The translations under genes and the position numbers were made by a program. This document shows, one piece after another, positions 24,664 through 33,312 of a stretch of 63,963 nucleotides of DNA; the first letter of the stretch is position 1; each line of letters begins with the position of its first letter. A model generated the notes under the pieces. It was not told where the DNA came from and ran no database searches. It saw only the letters and a list, made by a program, of their open reading frames with translations. This DNA is from Actinomycetota bacterium. GTDB lineage: Bacteria > Actinomycetota > Acidimicrobiia > Acidimicrobiales > Ilumatobacteraceae. The stretch spans positions 1 to 63,963 of the forward strand of contig JAPKZX010000037.1 in NCBI GenBank assembly GCA_026393575.1, read 5' to 3'.

Positions 24664-26031
24664 TTACACCGAAGTCACAAGCGAGAGAACTTCTGCAACG
24701 TAGGTATCACAGTCGTCTCGCGTCGATGCCTCGAGATTGAGTCGTAGCAGTGGTTCCGTGTTTGACGGACGCAAGTTGAACCACCAATCACCGCAATCCA
24801 CAGTTAATCCGTCGATCCAGTCTTGAGGGAACTTGGAGTACACCTTGGCCACTTCTGTCATCACGACTTGCGAATCAGACACGCTGGTGTTGATCTCGCC
24901 ACTTGCTTCATAACGCTCAAATGGCTTTCGCAGTTCCGACAATGGTTGTTGTGCTCGCGATAACTCCTGCAACATAAACATCGTGGCGATGATGCCTGAG
25001 TCAGCACGGTAGTTATCGAGGAAGTAGTAGTGAGCCGAATGCTCTCCACCAAAAACCGCACCAGTCTCAGCCATCACTTGTTTGATGTTGCTGTGGCCAA
25101 CTTTGGTGCGAACGGGTACTCCCCCATTTTCTGTGATCACTTCAGGCACCGAACGAGAACAGATGAGGTTGTGCAAGACAGTTGCGCCCGGGTTTGTGCG
25201 CAATACAGCCGCTGCCAAGATCGCAGTAGTCGTAGAACCCGACACCCCGCGCCCTTGTTCGTCAACCACAAACACTCGGTCTGCATCACCATCAAATGCC
25301 AAACCAATGTCGAATCCACCACTCACAACTCGCGCTTGAAGATCGCGTTGATTCGCTGGCTGAATGGGATCGGCTGGATGATTCGGAAAACTGCCGTCAA
25401 GTTCTGGGTACATCACTTCAAGTTGCATCATTGGCAGACGGTCAAACACGACAGGCACAATGAGCCCACCCATGCCGTTTGCAGTATCGGCCACAACTTT
25501 CATCGGAATCAATGAATCAACATCAATGAATGACACGACATGATCTGCAAAGTCATTCAACATGTCACGTTCTGCAATTGTCCCGAATGCAGCAACGTCA
25601 GCAGGCCCACGCCCTGCCAACACTTCTTTAGCGGCATCGCGAATAGTGGCAAGTCCGGTGTCAATACCAACGGGTCTTGCACCAGAAAGACAGAACTTGA
25701 TGCCGTTGTATTCAGCCGGATTGTGAGAAGCAGTAAACATTGCTCCGGGAGCATCCAACGAACCAGCAGCGAAATACACAAGATCCGTACTTGCTAATCC
25801 AAGGTTCACAACATTGACGCCACGAGAAATCACGCCACGTGAAAAAGACTCGGCAAGAGATTCGCCAGTAACACGCATATCGCGACCCACAAGAACCATG
25901 GGAGCCTTCACAAAATCCGCAAAGGCAACGCCCAATGCATAAGCAACATCGTCGTTCATTTCATCGGGTGTGGTGCCTCGAATGTCATACGCCTTGACAA
26001 TGCGGTCAAGTACTGCAGGGTCTGTACTCAT
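24664..26031 (-). CDS. manB: Phosphomannomutase/phosphoglucomutase
   Basis: Alpha-D-phosphohexomutase interconverting the 6- and 1-phosphates of mannose or glucose. The phosphoserine loop TASHNPAEYNG is near residue 99, the metal site DGDADRVFVVD near residue 243, the sugar-binding GEHSAHYY near residue 326 and the phosphate site RPSNTEPLLRL near residue 424. Length 455 aa is typical. It supplies mannose-1-phosphate for the guanylyltransferase at 41644. It follows the large membrane protein gene by two bases. Confidence 0.93.
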   Translation of the reverse strand: MSTDPAVLDRIVKAYDIRGTTPDEMNDDVAYALGVAFADFVKAPMVLVGRDMRVTGESLAESFSRGVISRGVNVVNLGLASTDLVYFAAGSLDAPGAMFTASHNPAEYNGIKFCLSGARPVGIDTGLATIRDAAKEVLAGRGPADVAAFGTIAERDMLNDFADHVVSFIDVDSLIPMKVVADTANGMGGLIVPVVFDRLPMMQLEVMYPELDGSFPNHPADPIQPANQRDLQARVVSGGFDIGLAFDGDADRVFVVDEQGRGVSGSTTTAILAAAVLRTNPGATVLHNLICSRSVPEVITENGGVPVRTKVGHSNIKQVMAETGAVFGGEHSAHYYFLDNYRADSGIIATMFMLQELSRAQQPLSELRKPFERYEASGEINTSVSDSQVVMTEVAKVYSKFPQDWIDGLTVDCGDWWFNLRPSNTEPLLRLNLEASTRDDCDTYVAEVLSLVTSV

Positions 26032-26033
26032 CG

Positions 26034-28499
26034 TTAGACGAGGTTATCGGAGTCGTCGTCTTTGTCAGATGAATTATCAGAAAGCTCGCTTATGACAGGA
26101 GAAATAGCAACGCCATAACGGAATCTGCGGCGATACATGAACACTGCCATCACAATGCCAATCAAGGTAAGCACATAGGCAGAGCTATCGAGGCGAGATG
26201 CTTCATACGACAACGTGACATTTTTTGATGTGGGGACAACAACCATCATGTTTGGTGCTGCGCGATACACCCCACTCGCGCCAGATGCTTTCCAATTAGG
26301 AAAGTAACTTACTTTGACGAGAACTGGTACACCAATCTTGTCGACCGTAAATGAAATCGATTCAGTTCCCTTTTTCACATTAGAGACTGTGACTGGCTCA
26401 AGATCGCGAGCCGAATACGTCGTAGCTGGAGATGCAGTGACAATGTCTACTTGGCGTCCAGACTCTCCTGGTTCACCAATTGTTCGTGTTGTATCTGGAA
26501 TGACATCAATGCGTTGCCATTCGTCAGGGCCGTGGTCTACCAGCAATGCAGACCATTCATCGTTGTGCTGGAAATATGACGTACCTACTTCGAGCCATCG
26601 TTCACGACGGTCGCCAGCGCGTTCGTTAACAACAACAGGCTCAACCGACAACGGCTCAACCAATGTTGTGTCTTGAATCTCATACACATGCCATGGACCA
26701 GATGTTGCGACCTTCGCCAGTTCAGGCAAAACATCTGCCTTAGAAATTGCTTCAGGCGTCAGTGCCATGTAGTAGCGCACGCCCAGCATGCGCATGTAGG
26801 CAACGCCTTTCACTGGGTCGTTATTGTCGTATCGCAATTCTCGCACTGGGTTACTGCTTTGTTTAGACAATGCTGCAGCGGTGATGAAGTGATACGGAGT
26901 AGTTCCTGACGCTTCGAAATACAAACCTTCCATTGAGCCAATGCAGCCATGCGTCCAATACGGAAGCAGCATTAGAGCCATCGTCGTGCCGTATTTGTTG
27001 AGGTCAGAGTTATTTTCCCAAATGGATTGGCCACAACCGTGTTGAGGATCCTTGCCAAGACCATCCATGGTGTCGAGGAGTCCGCGATACTCGCCGTATG
27101 ACGACTTGCCTTCATACCCTTCGAAGTTCCAACGCGCCCAACCATCTGAGAATGCGCGCGCAGAAGAAAACTGCAACGGTCCCCACGAATACTTTGTTCC
27201 TGCTGCAGAGTTAGTCAATTCGCCACCGGGCAACGTGTGATAGCGAGCCCCGAGAACGACGAGACACAAAAGCGTCGTTACCCACAGAAGAGATGTAGAC
27301 ACATTTGTACTTGCTGGGCGTGGAATTTGACCAGGCGACTTTTGTAAAGCAATTGATTGCCGAAGGAACAGCCCCAGCTCATATACGCCGATTGCAGCAA
27401 GCATGTATCGCAGCAAATAAATGAACGGCAAGATGCGTGGATTCCAAAGTAAACCAATCACAGGAAGCCCGCCCTGAGCCACCTTGACACCAATCATCAA
27501 AATGATCGTGTACGTGCCCATCCAGATTCCAAAGAACCTCTTCTTCGCAATAGATGCAACGAACCCCACGATGGACAGTGATACAAGAAGAATGTCTAAT
27601 GACGTAACCAATGGGAAATACATGTCCCACATCGTTGTGAAGCTGCCGCCACCTGGTTCAGATCCGTATTTCATATCGGTCATGAACGAATGACCACCAA
27701 GGAACGGAACAACCCAGAATGCGGAGAGCAAGAACGCCGTCAACAATGTGGTGAATGCGTAACGAAAACGCTGTTTGTCTATGCGTAGAAGGAACATCAC
27801 CACTGCTCCACCAAAGACGAATATGAGCACAATGCCATGGCTCAAGGCAGACAAGGCAATAAACACTGCGGCCCACACGCGATGTTTTCCATCATCTAAA
27901 CCACGAGCAAAGAACCCAAAAGCGACCATTGACAATGCCAAGGCAATGGAGTGTGAGAACTCGCCCGCCATTGTTGAAGCGATGTTGCCTCCGTAGATGG
28001 TGAAGCTCTCATCAAAAATGAACATGGTTGCGCCGATGACCATTAATTCAGGCAATGGGTACAACAGTTTCGCAACGCGAGCCATGATGTAGACGCACAC
28101 AGGAAATGCAACTAACCCTGCAACAACAATCAACTTAAATGCGATGCCGTAGGGCATCACAAGATCGAGGAGCACAATGGCGAGTGCCGGCACCACCATG
28201 TAAAAGCGGTACGCCGGTAATCCGGAATACCAATCCATGCTCCATCCGGTGAGTCTCCAGTGAGGCAAGAGAACATCTCGCAAATACGCAGGTCCCCAAA
28301 CGTGCGCACCCATGTCGCCACCTGTAGGCGTGTTATTTCGCAAAATCAAATTCGGATGCAGTACCGACAAGATGAGCAACGTTGCACCCAACACGACGGC
28401 CGTAGTGCTCATGGCCTTGAATGTGGCAGTCCACTCTTCACGTCGCGAGAACTTTTCTTCGTCTCGCAAGTCAAGTTCTTCTAAATTGTCATTCTTCAT
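26034..28499 (-). CDS. Large membrane protein, GT-C-like (PTPS-related domain type)
   Basis: An 821-aa protein with an N-terminal cytoplasmic tail of about 28 residues, then about ten or more membrane segments up to residue 430, and a large extracytoplasmic C-terminal part closed by a last membrane helix near residue 770. The early loop GGDMGAHVWGPAYLRD near residue 59, with an Asp right after the first membrane segment, is the arrangement of GT-C glycosyltransferases and of the membrane 6-pyruvoyl-tetrahydropterin-synthase-related domain. It probably transfers a sugar from a lipid carrier outside the membrane; donor and acceptor are unknown. It precedes manB by two bases, in keeping with a role in mannose-containing glycans. 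Confidence 0.7.
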   Translation of the reverse strand: MKNDNLEELDLRDEEKFSRREEWTATFKAMSTTAVVLGATLLILSVLHPNLILRNNTPTGGDMGAHVWGPAYLRDVLLPHWRLTGWSMDWYSGLPAYRFYMVVPALAIVLLDLVMPYGIAFKLIVVAGLVAFPVCVYIMARVAKLLYPLPELMVIGATMFIFDESFTIYGGNIASTMAGEFSHSIALALSMVAFGFFARGLDDGKHRVWAAVFIALSALSHGIVLIFVFGGAVVMFLLRIDKQRFRYAFTTLLTAFLLSAFWVVPFLGGHSFMTDMKYGSEPGGGSFTTMWDMYFPLVTSLDILLVSLSIVGFVASIAKKRFFGIWMGTYTIILMIGVKVAQGGLPVIGLLWNPRILPFIYLLRYMLAAIGVYELGLFLRQSIALQKSPGQIPRPASTNVSTSLLWVTTLLCLVVLGARYHTLPGGELTNSAAGTKYSWGPLQFSSARAFSDGWARWNFEGYEGKSSYGEYRGLLDTMDGLGKDPQHGCGQSIWENNSDLNKYGTTMALMLLPYWTHGCIGSMEGLYFEASGTTPYHFITAAALSKQSSNPVRELRYDNNDPVKGVAYMRMLGVRYYMALTPEAISKADVLPELAKVATSGPWHVYEIQDTTLVEPLSVEPVVVNERAGDRRERWLEVGTSYFQHNDEWSALLVDHGPDEWQRIDVIPDTTRTIGEPGESGRQVDIVTASPATTYSARDLEPVTVSNVKKGTESISFTVDKIGVPVLVKVSYFPNWKASGASGVYRAAPNMMVVVPTSKNVTLSYEASRLDSSAYVLTLIGIVMAVFMYRRRFRYGVAISPVISELSDNSSDKDDDSDNLV

Positions 28500-28503
28500 T
28501 TTC

Positions 28504-29214
28504 TTACACCAGTGCTACAAGCAGAAGGCCTGCCACATTGAATGCCATATGGGTAACAATGGGGAGTCCCAGTCTTCCAGAATTCTTTCGCAACAGTCCG
28601 AGAACTAGTGCAAACGCAAACAGCCCCGGAATTTCTACTGGGGAGAAATGTACAAGAGCAAAGATTGCAGCTGTCGTCACTAGGCCAGGCATTACGCCTA
28701 AGAGTGCGGTTACTCCGTTCTGTAATACACCGCGGTACAGAATTTCCTCGGCAATCGGTGCACCAACAACTACAACAAGTACCAAGACAACAATCCACAA
28801 ACCCTGCGCCTGATCTGTTAACTCTGTAGCGCGCCGTGATACTTCATCAAATGAGAAGGCATCAGGAAACAACTGAGCAAATGGCCATGTCACAACGTTG
28901 ACAAGCACGAATTGCGATGCGAGACCAATAGGTATTCCAACGAGCCAGTCACGCTTGGTGATTGACAAGCCGAAACCATCTCGCAATGTGGTGTTGTTGG
29001 CAGTGCAGAACCGTTGTGCAACCACACAGAACACCGCCCACATACAAAAGGCGCTGGCCGCCATTGTTGAAGTGCGCACAACAGAATCTGTCGATGCATC
29101 AGGTTCTAGCGCTACGAATACGGTTAAAGATGCGAGGTTGCCAAAGATGAAGGCCGTTACCCAGTAGCCAAGGGCTCGCTTTTGAGGCTGAAGACCACTG
29201 GTCTCAGTTGACAT
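28504..29214 (-). CDS. CPBP-family intramembrane metalloprotease
   Basis: A 236-aa membrane protein of the CAAX protease/bacteriocin-processing family. The diagnostic AEEILYRGVLQ (Glu-Glu-x3-Arg) is near residue 156, the first histidine motif is ALVHFSP near residue 192 and the second is THMAFN near residue 224. Start at 29214 (MSTETSGLQ) is chosen over a longer open frame to 29343, which would overlap the DUF3499 gene. Its substrate is unknown. It lies between DUF3499 and the GT-C-like gene on the same strand with gaps of four bases, so it belongs to this operon. Confidence 0.87.
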   Translation of the reverse strand: MSTETSGLQPQKRALGYWVTAFIFGNLASLTVFVALEPDASTDSVVRTSTMAASAFCMWAVFCVVAQRFCTANNTTLRDGFGLSITKRDWLVGIPIGLASQFVLVNVVTWPFAQLFPDAFSFDEVSRRATELTDQAQGLWIVVLVLVVVVGAPIAEEILYRGVLQNGVTALLGVMPGLVTTAAIFALVHFSPVEIPGLFAFALVLGLLRKNSGRLGLPIVTHMAFNVAGLLLVALV

Positions 29215-29218
29215 GCGA

Positions 29219-29449
29219 TTATCCGGCGAGGCGGCCAGGGTTATACACATGCACCCGCTGGCGACGATCCTCGAGATGCCAGCCAGATGGAGCAGTCGTG
29301 CGATTGGCGTGTTGATCACACAAATCGTATGAATGTGGGTCACGCTCGGGACTCAGATTGTCTAGCCAGACAAGGGAACGGGCATATTGATAGGTAAGAG
29401 TCACTGTTGCCACGTGGACGCATCCCTGTCGAGTGCACTGTCTTGCCAT
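29219..29449 (-). CDS. DUF3499 family protein
   Basis: A 76-aa protein starting MARQCTRQGC, with TLTYQYARSLVWLDNL near residue 17 and YDLCDQHANRTTAPSGW near residue 40. This arrangement, with Cys near the N-terminus and a later CDQH, matches the small actinobacterial DUF3499 family and suggests a zinc site. Function is unknown. The frame is open to 29479; ATG 29449 is chosen because TACCGT lies seven bases before it. First gene of the run leading to manB and ahcY. Confidence 0.85.
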   Translation of the reverse strand: MARQCTRQGCVHVATVTLTYQYARSLVWLDNLSPERDPHSYDLCDQHANRTTAPSGWHLEDRRQRVHVYNPGRLAG

Positions 29450-29533
29450 ACAGGTAACGGTAGTCACATAGCCGACCATTTTCGGCGACCCCGCAGAGAC
29501 ACTCGTTCACCCCAGCCGTAGCATGGGTGGATT

Positions 29534-30064
29534 ATGAGCGATATGCCGCCACCACCGCCACCACGTAACCCACAATCACGAAACCCCATCAAGGGTCTGC
29601 GCGACCAAAAGCCAAATGCCGACGGAAAGCCAGCGATGCCAAAGTGGGCCATCTGGGCCATCATCGGCGCGGTTGTAGTTCTGGCATTTGGAAGCCAACT
29701 GTTCACACAACCAACTGGCGAGAAACTCAGCTACACAGAATTTTTGGCACAGGTGCGCAATGGTGATGTCAGCGAAGTCACCATCAATAACTCCACCAAT
29801 ATCATCTCCGGTGTGCTCGACAATGGTTCGAAGTTCACCACCACTGGCGCAAACACCCTCAGTGACGCTGATGAGACTCTCCTCAAGCAAATGGGAGTGA
29901 ACTACGACTACAACACTCCACAAGCCAACTGGATCACCAGCATTCTTCCCATCATCTTGCCGTTCCTTCTTGTTGTCGGATTCTTCATGTGGATGCAACG
30001 TCGCGCCATGGCGTGCCGTAGCCGGCGAAGCAGGAGTCGGATTCTTGTCCGTTACAGGTTCTGA
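29534..30064 (+). CDS. ftsH: FtsH protease, N-terminal fragment (frame broken)
   Basis: This frame holds the N-terminal part of the membrane AAA+ metalloprotease FtsH: a Pro-rich cytoplasmic tail with PPPPPP, a membrane helix at about residues 38-57 ([19 protein letters not shown]), an extracellular domain containing [20 protein letters not shown], and a second membrane helix ending at MWMQRRA near residue 157. After about base 30010 the frame leaves FtsH and ends with 16 foreign residues (CRSRRSRSR...). The rest of the gene continues in another frame. The start has TAGCAT nine bases upstream. Confidence 0.85.
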   Translation: MSDMPPPPPPRNPQSRNPIKGLRDQKPNADGKPAMPKWAIWAIIGAVVVLAFGSQLFTQPTGEKLSYTEFLAQVRNGDVSEVTINNSTNIISGVLDNGSKFTTTGANTLSDADETLLKQMGVNYDYNTPQANWITSILPIILPFLLVVGFFMWMQRRAMACRSRRSRSRILVRYRF

Positions 30065-31223
30065 CTTCATGGAAATGTTTGTTGGTGTAGGCGCTAGTCG
30101 TGTGCGTGACTTGTTCTTGCAAGCACGCAAAATGGGTAAAGCAATCATCTTCATCGACGAAATTGATTCCATTGGTCGTAAGCGTGGTGCAGGTCTAGGT
30201 GGCGGTCACGACGAACGCGAACAAACCCTTAACCAGTTACTTGCCGAGATGGATGGTTTTGAAACCTCTGAGGGAATTGTGATTCTCGCTGCCACTAACC
30301 GACCAGACATTCTCGATCCTGCTCTCTTGCGTCCAGGTCGATTTGATCGCCAGATCGTTGTGCCACTTCCTGAATTCGAAGAACGTCTTGCCATTTTGAA
30401 AGTGCACTCACGCGACAAGCGTATGGGAACCGATGTCGACCTTGAAACCATGGCTCGTGCAACTCCAGGTATGAGCGGTGCCGACCTTGCCAATCTTGTA
30501 AACGAATCAGCATTGTTTGCCGTACGTCGCGGTTCATTGAACATCGAACGAATCGACTTTGAGAACGCACGTGACCGAGTAGTTATGGGTGCTCGTCGCG
30601 AAAGTCTGGTTCTCAACGCCGAAGAAAAACGAGCAACAGCTTTCCACGAAGGTGGCCATGCTGTTCTTGCGACAGTTCTTCCTCATTCAGATCCACTACA
30701 CAAAGTCACCATCCTTCCTCGCGGTATGGCACTCGGTGTTACATGGTCATTGCCTGAAGAACGTCACACATATTCACGCGAATACTTTGAAGACCTCATC
30801 TGTAAAGCAATGGGCGGCCGCGTTGCCGAGAAGATAGTTTTCGGACAACTTAATAGCGGTGCGGCAAACGATCTTGAACAGGCCACTTCTATTGCACGCC
30901 GCATGGTGCGCGAGTGGGGCATGTCCGACAAAGTTGGTCCAATGGCATGGAACGGACAACAGCAAGTGTTCCTTGGCGAAGACCTCATGACAAGCGGTCG
31001 TGAGTACTCCGACTCAACTGCACAATTGCTTGACGAAGAAGTCTCACGCATTCTGCTTGAGCAAGAACAACGAGCTCACGAATATCTCACGAAGCATCGC
31101 AAGGGCCTAGAACTTGTTGCCGAGGCATTGCTTCGCGACGAGACAATCGATGGGCCAACAGTTGGCAAACTTGTTCAAGAATCTCTTGGCGTTGCCGTTG
31201 AAAGCGAATTGCCGACAGCGTAA
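30012..31223 (+). CDS. ftsH: FtsH protease, C-terminal fragment lacking the Walker A region
   Basis: From base 30012 the second frame reads [12 protein letters not shown], which in intact FtsH comes just after the Walker A loop (GPPGTGKT). Everything after it is present: the pore loop [16 protein letters not shown], Walker [11 protein letters not shown], the second region of homology [17 protein letters not shown], the zinc motif HEGGH, and the third metal ligand in AANDLEQAT. About 80 residues between the second membrane helix and RAVAGEA, including the Walker A loop, are absent, and the frame shifts. As written this fragment cannot bind ATP properly. The first in-frame ATG after the junction is at 30069; an upstream ATG at 29970 lies inside the other fragment. 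It converges with the thioredoxin-like gene. Confidence 0.85.
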   Translation, partial: RAVAGEAGVGFLSVTGSDFMEMFVGVGASRVRDLFLQARKMGKAIIFIDEIDSIGRKRGAGLGGGHDEREQTLNQLLAEMDGFETSEGIVILAATNRPDILDPALLRPGRFDRQIVVPLPEFEERLAILKVHSRDKRMGTDVDLETMARATPGMSGADLANLVNESALFAVRRGSLNIERIDFENARDRVVMGARRESLVLNAEEKRATAFHEGGHAVLATVLPHSDPLHKVTILPRGMALGVTWSLPEERHTYSREYFEDLICKAMGGRVAEKIVFGQLNSGAANDLEQATSIARRMVREWGMSDKVGPMAWNGQQQVFLGEDLMTSGREYSDSTAQLLDEEVSRILLEQEQRAHEYLTKHRKGLELVAEALLRDETIDGPTVGKLVQESLGVAVESELPTA

Positions 31224-31679
31224 TTACGGATGCTCGTGCTGACTGCACGATTCAGGCACAGAACCTGGATCCCTGCACTCAGCCATTGCAGCCCACATAT
31301 CTTGTGCCTTCATCGGCCCTAAGAAACCCTTCAGCACTACCCCATCGTGGTTCGCCATCACCAGAGTGGGCACCGCCTCAATGTTGTACTTCTTATGCAG
31401 TGCCGGATGCTCAGTGAAGTCAACGCGCTGCACCGCAACATCGTGCGACAAAAGAACGTTCGCCTTGGTAGCAACGTCTGCGCAGGTTCCACATGTCGCC
31501 GACGTGAACACAACCACCAACCATGGCGTTGCAGGTGACTCAAAATCAGATCGATCTAATTGTGAAGGAATCTCGAAACTTGCTTGCGTAGGAGCATCGG
31601 GTTGACGTCGGCGCAGAACAAAAGCCACACAAAAAGCGACAGCGATACAGACACCCAGTAATGCAAGTCGCGTCATCAT
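31224..31679 (-). CDS. Membrane-anchored thioredoxin-like protein
   Basis: A 151-aa protein with an N-terminal membrane helix (residues 5-23, then RRR) and a thioredoxin fold outside or inside the cell. The active-site motif is ATCGTCADV near residue 59 and the cis-proline loop is VPTLVMAN near residue 102. The tail is unusual, with further Cys (AECRDPGSVPESC) and His. It is the last gene of the GT2-DUF5719 operon; its ATG overlaps the stop of the DUF5719 gene by four bases. A role in disulfide formation of exported proteins is possible. Confidence 0.82.
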   Translation of the reverse strand: MMTRLALLGVCIAVAFCVAFVLRRRQPDAPTQASFEIPSQLDRSDFESPATPWLVVVFTSATCGTCADVATKANVLLSHDVAVQRVDFTEHPALHKKYNIEAVPTLVMANHDGVVLKGFLGPMKAQDMWAAMAECRDPGSVPESCSQHEHP

Positions 31680-33139
31680 TTTGAGATCACCGGAAGCGCA
31701 CCAACAATTCCGAACCCCACCAATCCATGACCACGGTATGTACGACGCTGTACAACGAGTGGAACGGTCGACCTGATGACTACTTCACCATCGTTTACGC
31801 CCGCTGGAACATCAAGACTGATACGCGCAGCTGCGCCGATTGGCACATCGATGAGTTGAGGAAGATCTACGACGCCACCAGGACCAACAGCCGACACTGT
31901 GTACGTGCCATCTTGCGCCGTGGTGTTCACGAGTGACAACGCATTACGGGCTCCATTAGAAAGTCCGCTCGGTATTCGCCATTCCTGTGTCGCCAATGCC
32001 GCTGGGACACCGTTTGTAATTGCAGTAAAAGAACTGCCGCCCGTGATCTGACTAAGAACATGCTCAACAACTACTGGCACCTTGCCAATAGACGACACCA
32101 CCATTGCGTGTTCACCTTTTGGAAGATCCGCAAGGTCATCAGTGTTTATCAACAACACCGAGCCAGCAGGAATGTCGACAGTTGCCGACGGCGCTGCAGC
32201 GGACGCATTTTCATCGATGATTGTGCCGTTCGTGATTCCTTCACCAAAGAATGAAACGTTCACCTGCGCCAATGAGGCTGACGGATTGAAAACAACCAGA
32301 CGTTCCGACACCTGTGGCCCTGTTCGACCAGCGGCAAACCACCATTCGTTTAACGCAACTGGAATTCCAATTGTGGTGGAATAGCCCAATCGACCACCGC
32401 CCAAATAGTGCTGCATTCGCGAAGCGATGATTTGTCCAGTTGTCGCTTCTACTTCGAGCGCAATGCTTGATTCATCCGTTGCACCAAACTCTGCTAAAGA
32501 CAAACTGCGAGACGTGCGGGGACCAAGAATGAGTCCCTGCAATCCTGTCGGGCTTCGCTTTCCTTCTTTGGTGACGTAGGCAACATTTACTACGGCACTC
32601 TCGGGATACGGATTAGTCAGCACGAGACGCTGTGATGAACCTTGAGCTGTGAATCCATCGGCGAAATACCACGTGGATGATGTTTGTGAAACACACTGAG
32701 ATGTAACGTCGCCCGCGGCATATATCAATTGTTGTTCCACAGTGCCCACAGAACCAATGATCTCAACTACCGGAACGATCACCCCAACAGTTCTTCCGCG
32801 AAGAACATCAACCACTGAGTGATTACGGGCTGGTACTTCAACTGTCTGGGACTCCATTGGAGAATTACTGAGAAAACTCACCGCAGCCGTAATTGCTGTG
32901 TCACTCGGATTGGAAATAAACACCGACGCACTATCGAGACCATCGCCCGCTGCTGCACCTGGGCAGAACCACGAACTACTAATGCGGTTGCTCTTTATGG
33001 AGTGAGGAAAGCCCGCCATGGAAACGATTCCTCTAGAAGCACCCTCGCTCAGTTCTGTTTGACGTTGATCGATGTATACAACTCCACCCATCACAGCCAC
33101 TATGAGAAAAATAGAGATTGCACGCCGAATGATGTTCAT
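31676..33139 (-). CDS. Exported DUF5719-family protein
   Basis: A 487-aa protein with a single N-terminal membrane anchor (IFLIVAVMGGVVYID) and an extracellular part. This part is built of repeats of about 100 residues starting with a STWYFADGF- or EWWFAAGRT-type stretch followed by RLVLTNPYPESAVVNVAYV-like beta strands. That is the appearance of the actinobacterial DUF5719 family. Role is unknown; association with the cell envelope glycan genes is inference. It overlaps both neighbours by four bases: the small membrane protein gene before and the thioredoxin-like gene after. Confidence 0.8.
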   Translation of the reverse strand: MNIIRRAISIFLIVAVMGGVVYIDQRQTELSEGASRGIVSMAGFPHSIKSNRISSSWFCPGAAAGDGLDSASVFISNPSDTAITAAVSFLSNSPMESQTVEVPARNHSVVDVLRGRTVGVIVPVVEIIGSVGTVEQQLIYAAGDVTSQCVSQTSSTWYFADGFTAQGSSQRLVLTNPYPESAVVNVAYVTKEGKRSPTGLQGLILGPRTSRSLSLAEFGATDESSIALEVEATTGQIIASRMQHYLGGGRLGYSTTIGIPVALNEWWFAAGRTGPQVSERLVVFNPSASLAQVNVSFFGEGITNGTIIDENASAAAPSATVDIPAGSVLLINTDDLADLPKGEHAMVVSSIGKVPVVVEHVLSQITGGSSFTAITNGVPAALATQEWRIPSGLSNGARNALSLVNTTAQDGTYTVSAVGPGGVVDLPQLIDVPIGAAARISLDVPAGVNDGEVVIRSTVPLVVQRRTYRGHGLVGFGIVGALPVISK

Positions 33140-33312
33140 TGCACTACTCCATCATTCATATGTATGACAGCACCCTCGGCGCCTAGTTGTGCCGACACCT
33201 CTGACGGTTTCTTCTTTCGCCTACGCGAGACCGCGATAAAAGCAACAGTGCACCAAGCAACAAATTGCAACAGCACGACACACGTATGCAGAAGAGAAGC
33301 CGAGAAACTCAT
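33136..33312 (-). CDS. Small single-span membrane protein (58 aa)
   Basis: A small gene squeezed between the giant GT2 gene and the DUF5719 gene. Translation gives MSFSASLL, one membrane helix (HTCVVLLQFVAWCTVAFIAV), a basic stop-transfer stretch SRRRKKK and a short polar tail. The ATG at 33312 overlaps the GT2 stop as ATGA, and its own stop overlaps the next ATG in the same way. Such perfect coupling on both sides is strong evidence that this is a real gene. A TTG at 33318 is a possible alternative start. No family is recognised; it may help anchor or link the two neighbouring proteins. Confidence 0.75.
   Translation of the reverse strand: MSFSASLLHTCVVLLQFVAWCTVAFIAVSRRRKKKPSEVSAQLGAEGAVIHMNDGVVQ

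Noticed and set aside
29987-30080. Programmed ribosomal frameshift in ftsH
   Set aside because: A frameshift would join the frames, but the Walker A loop and about 80 residues would still be missing, so the change is a deletion and not recoding.
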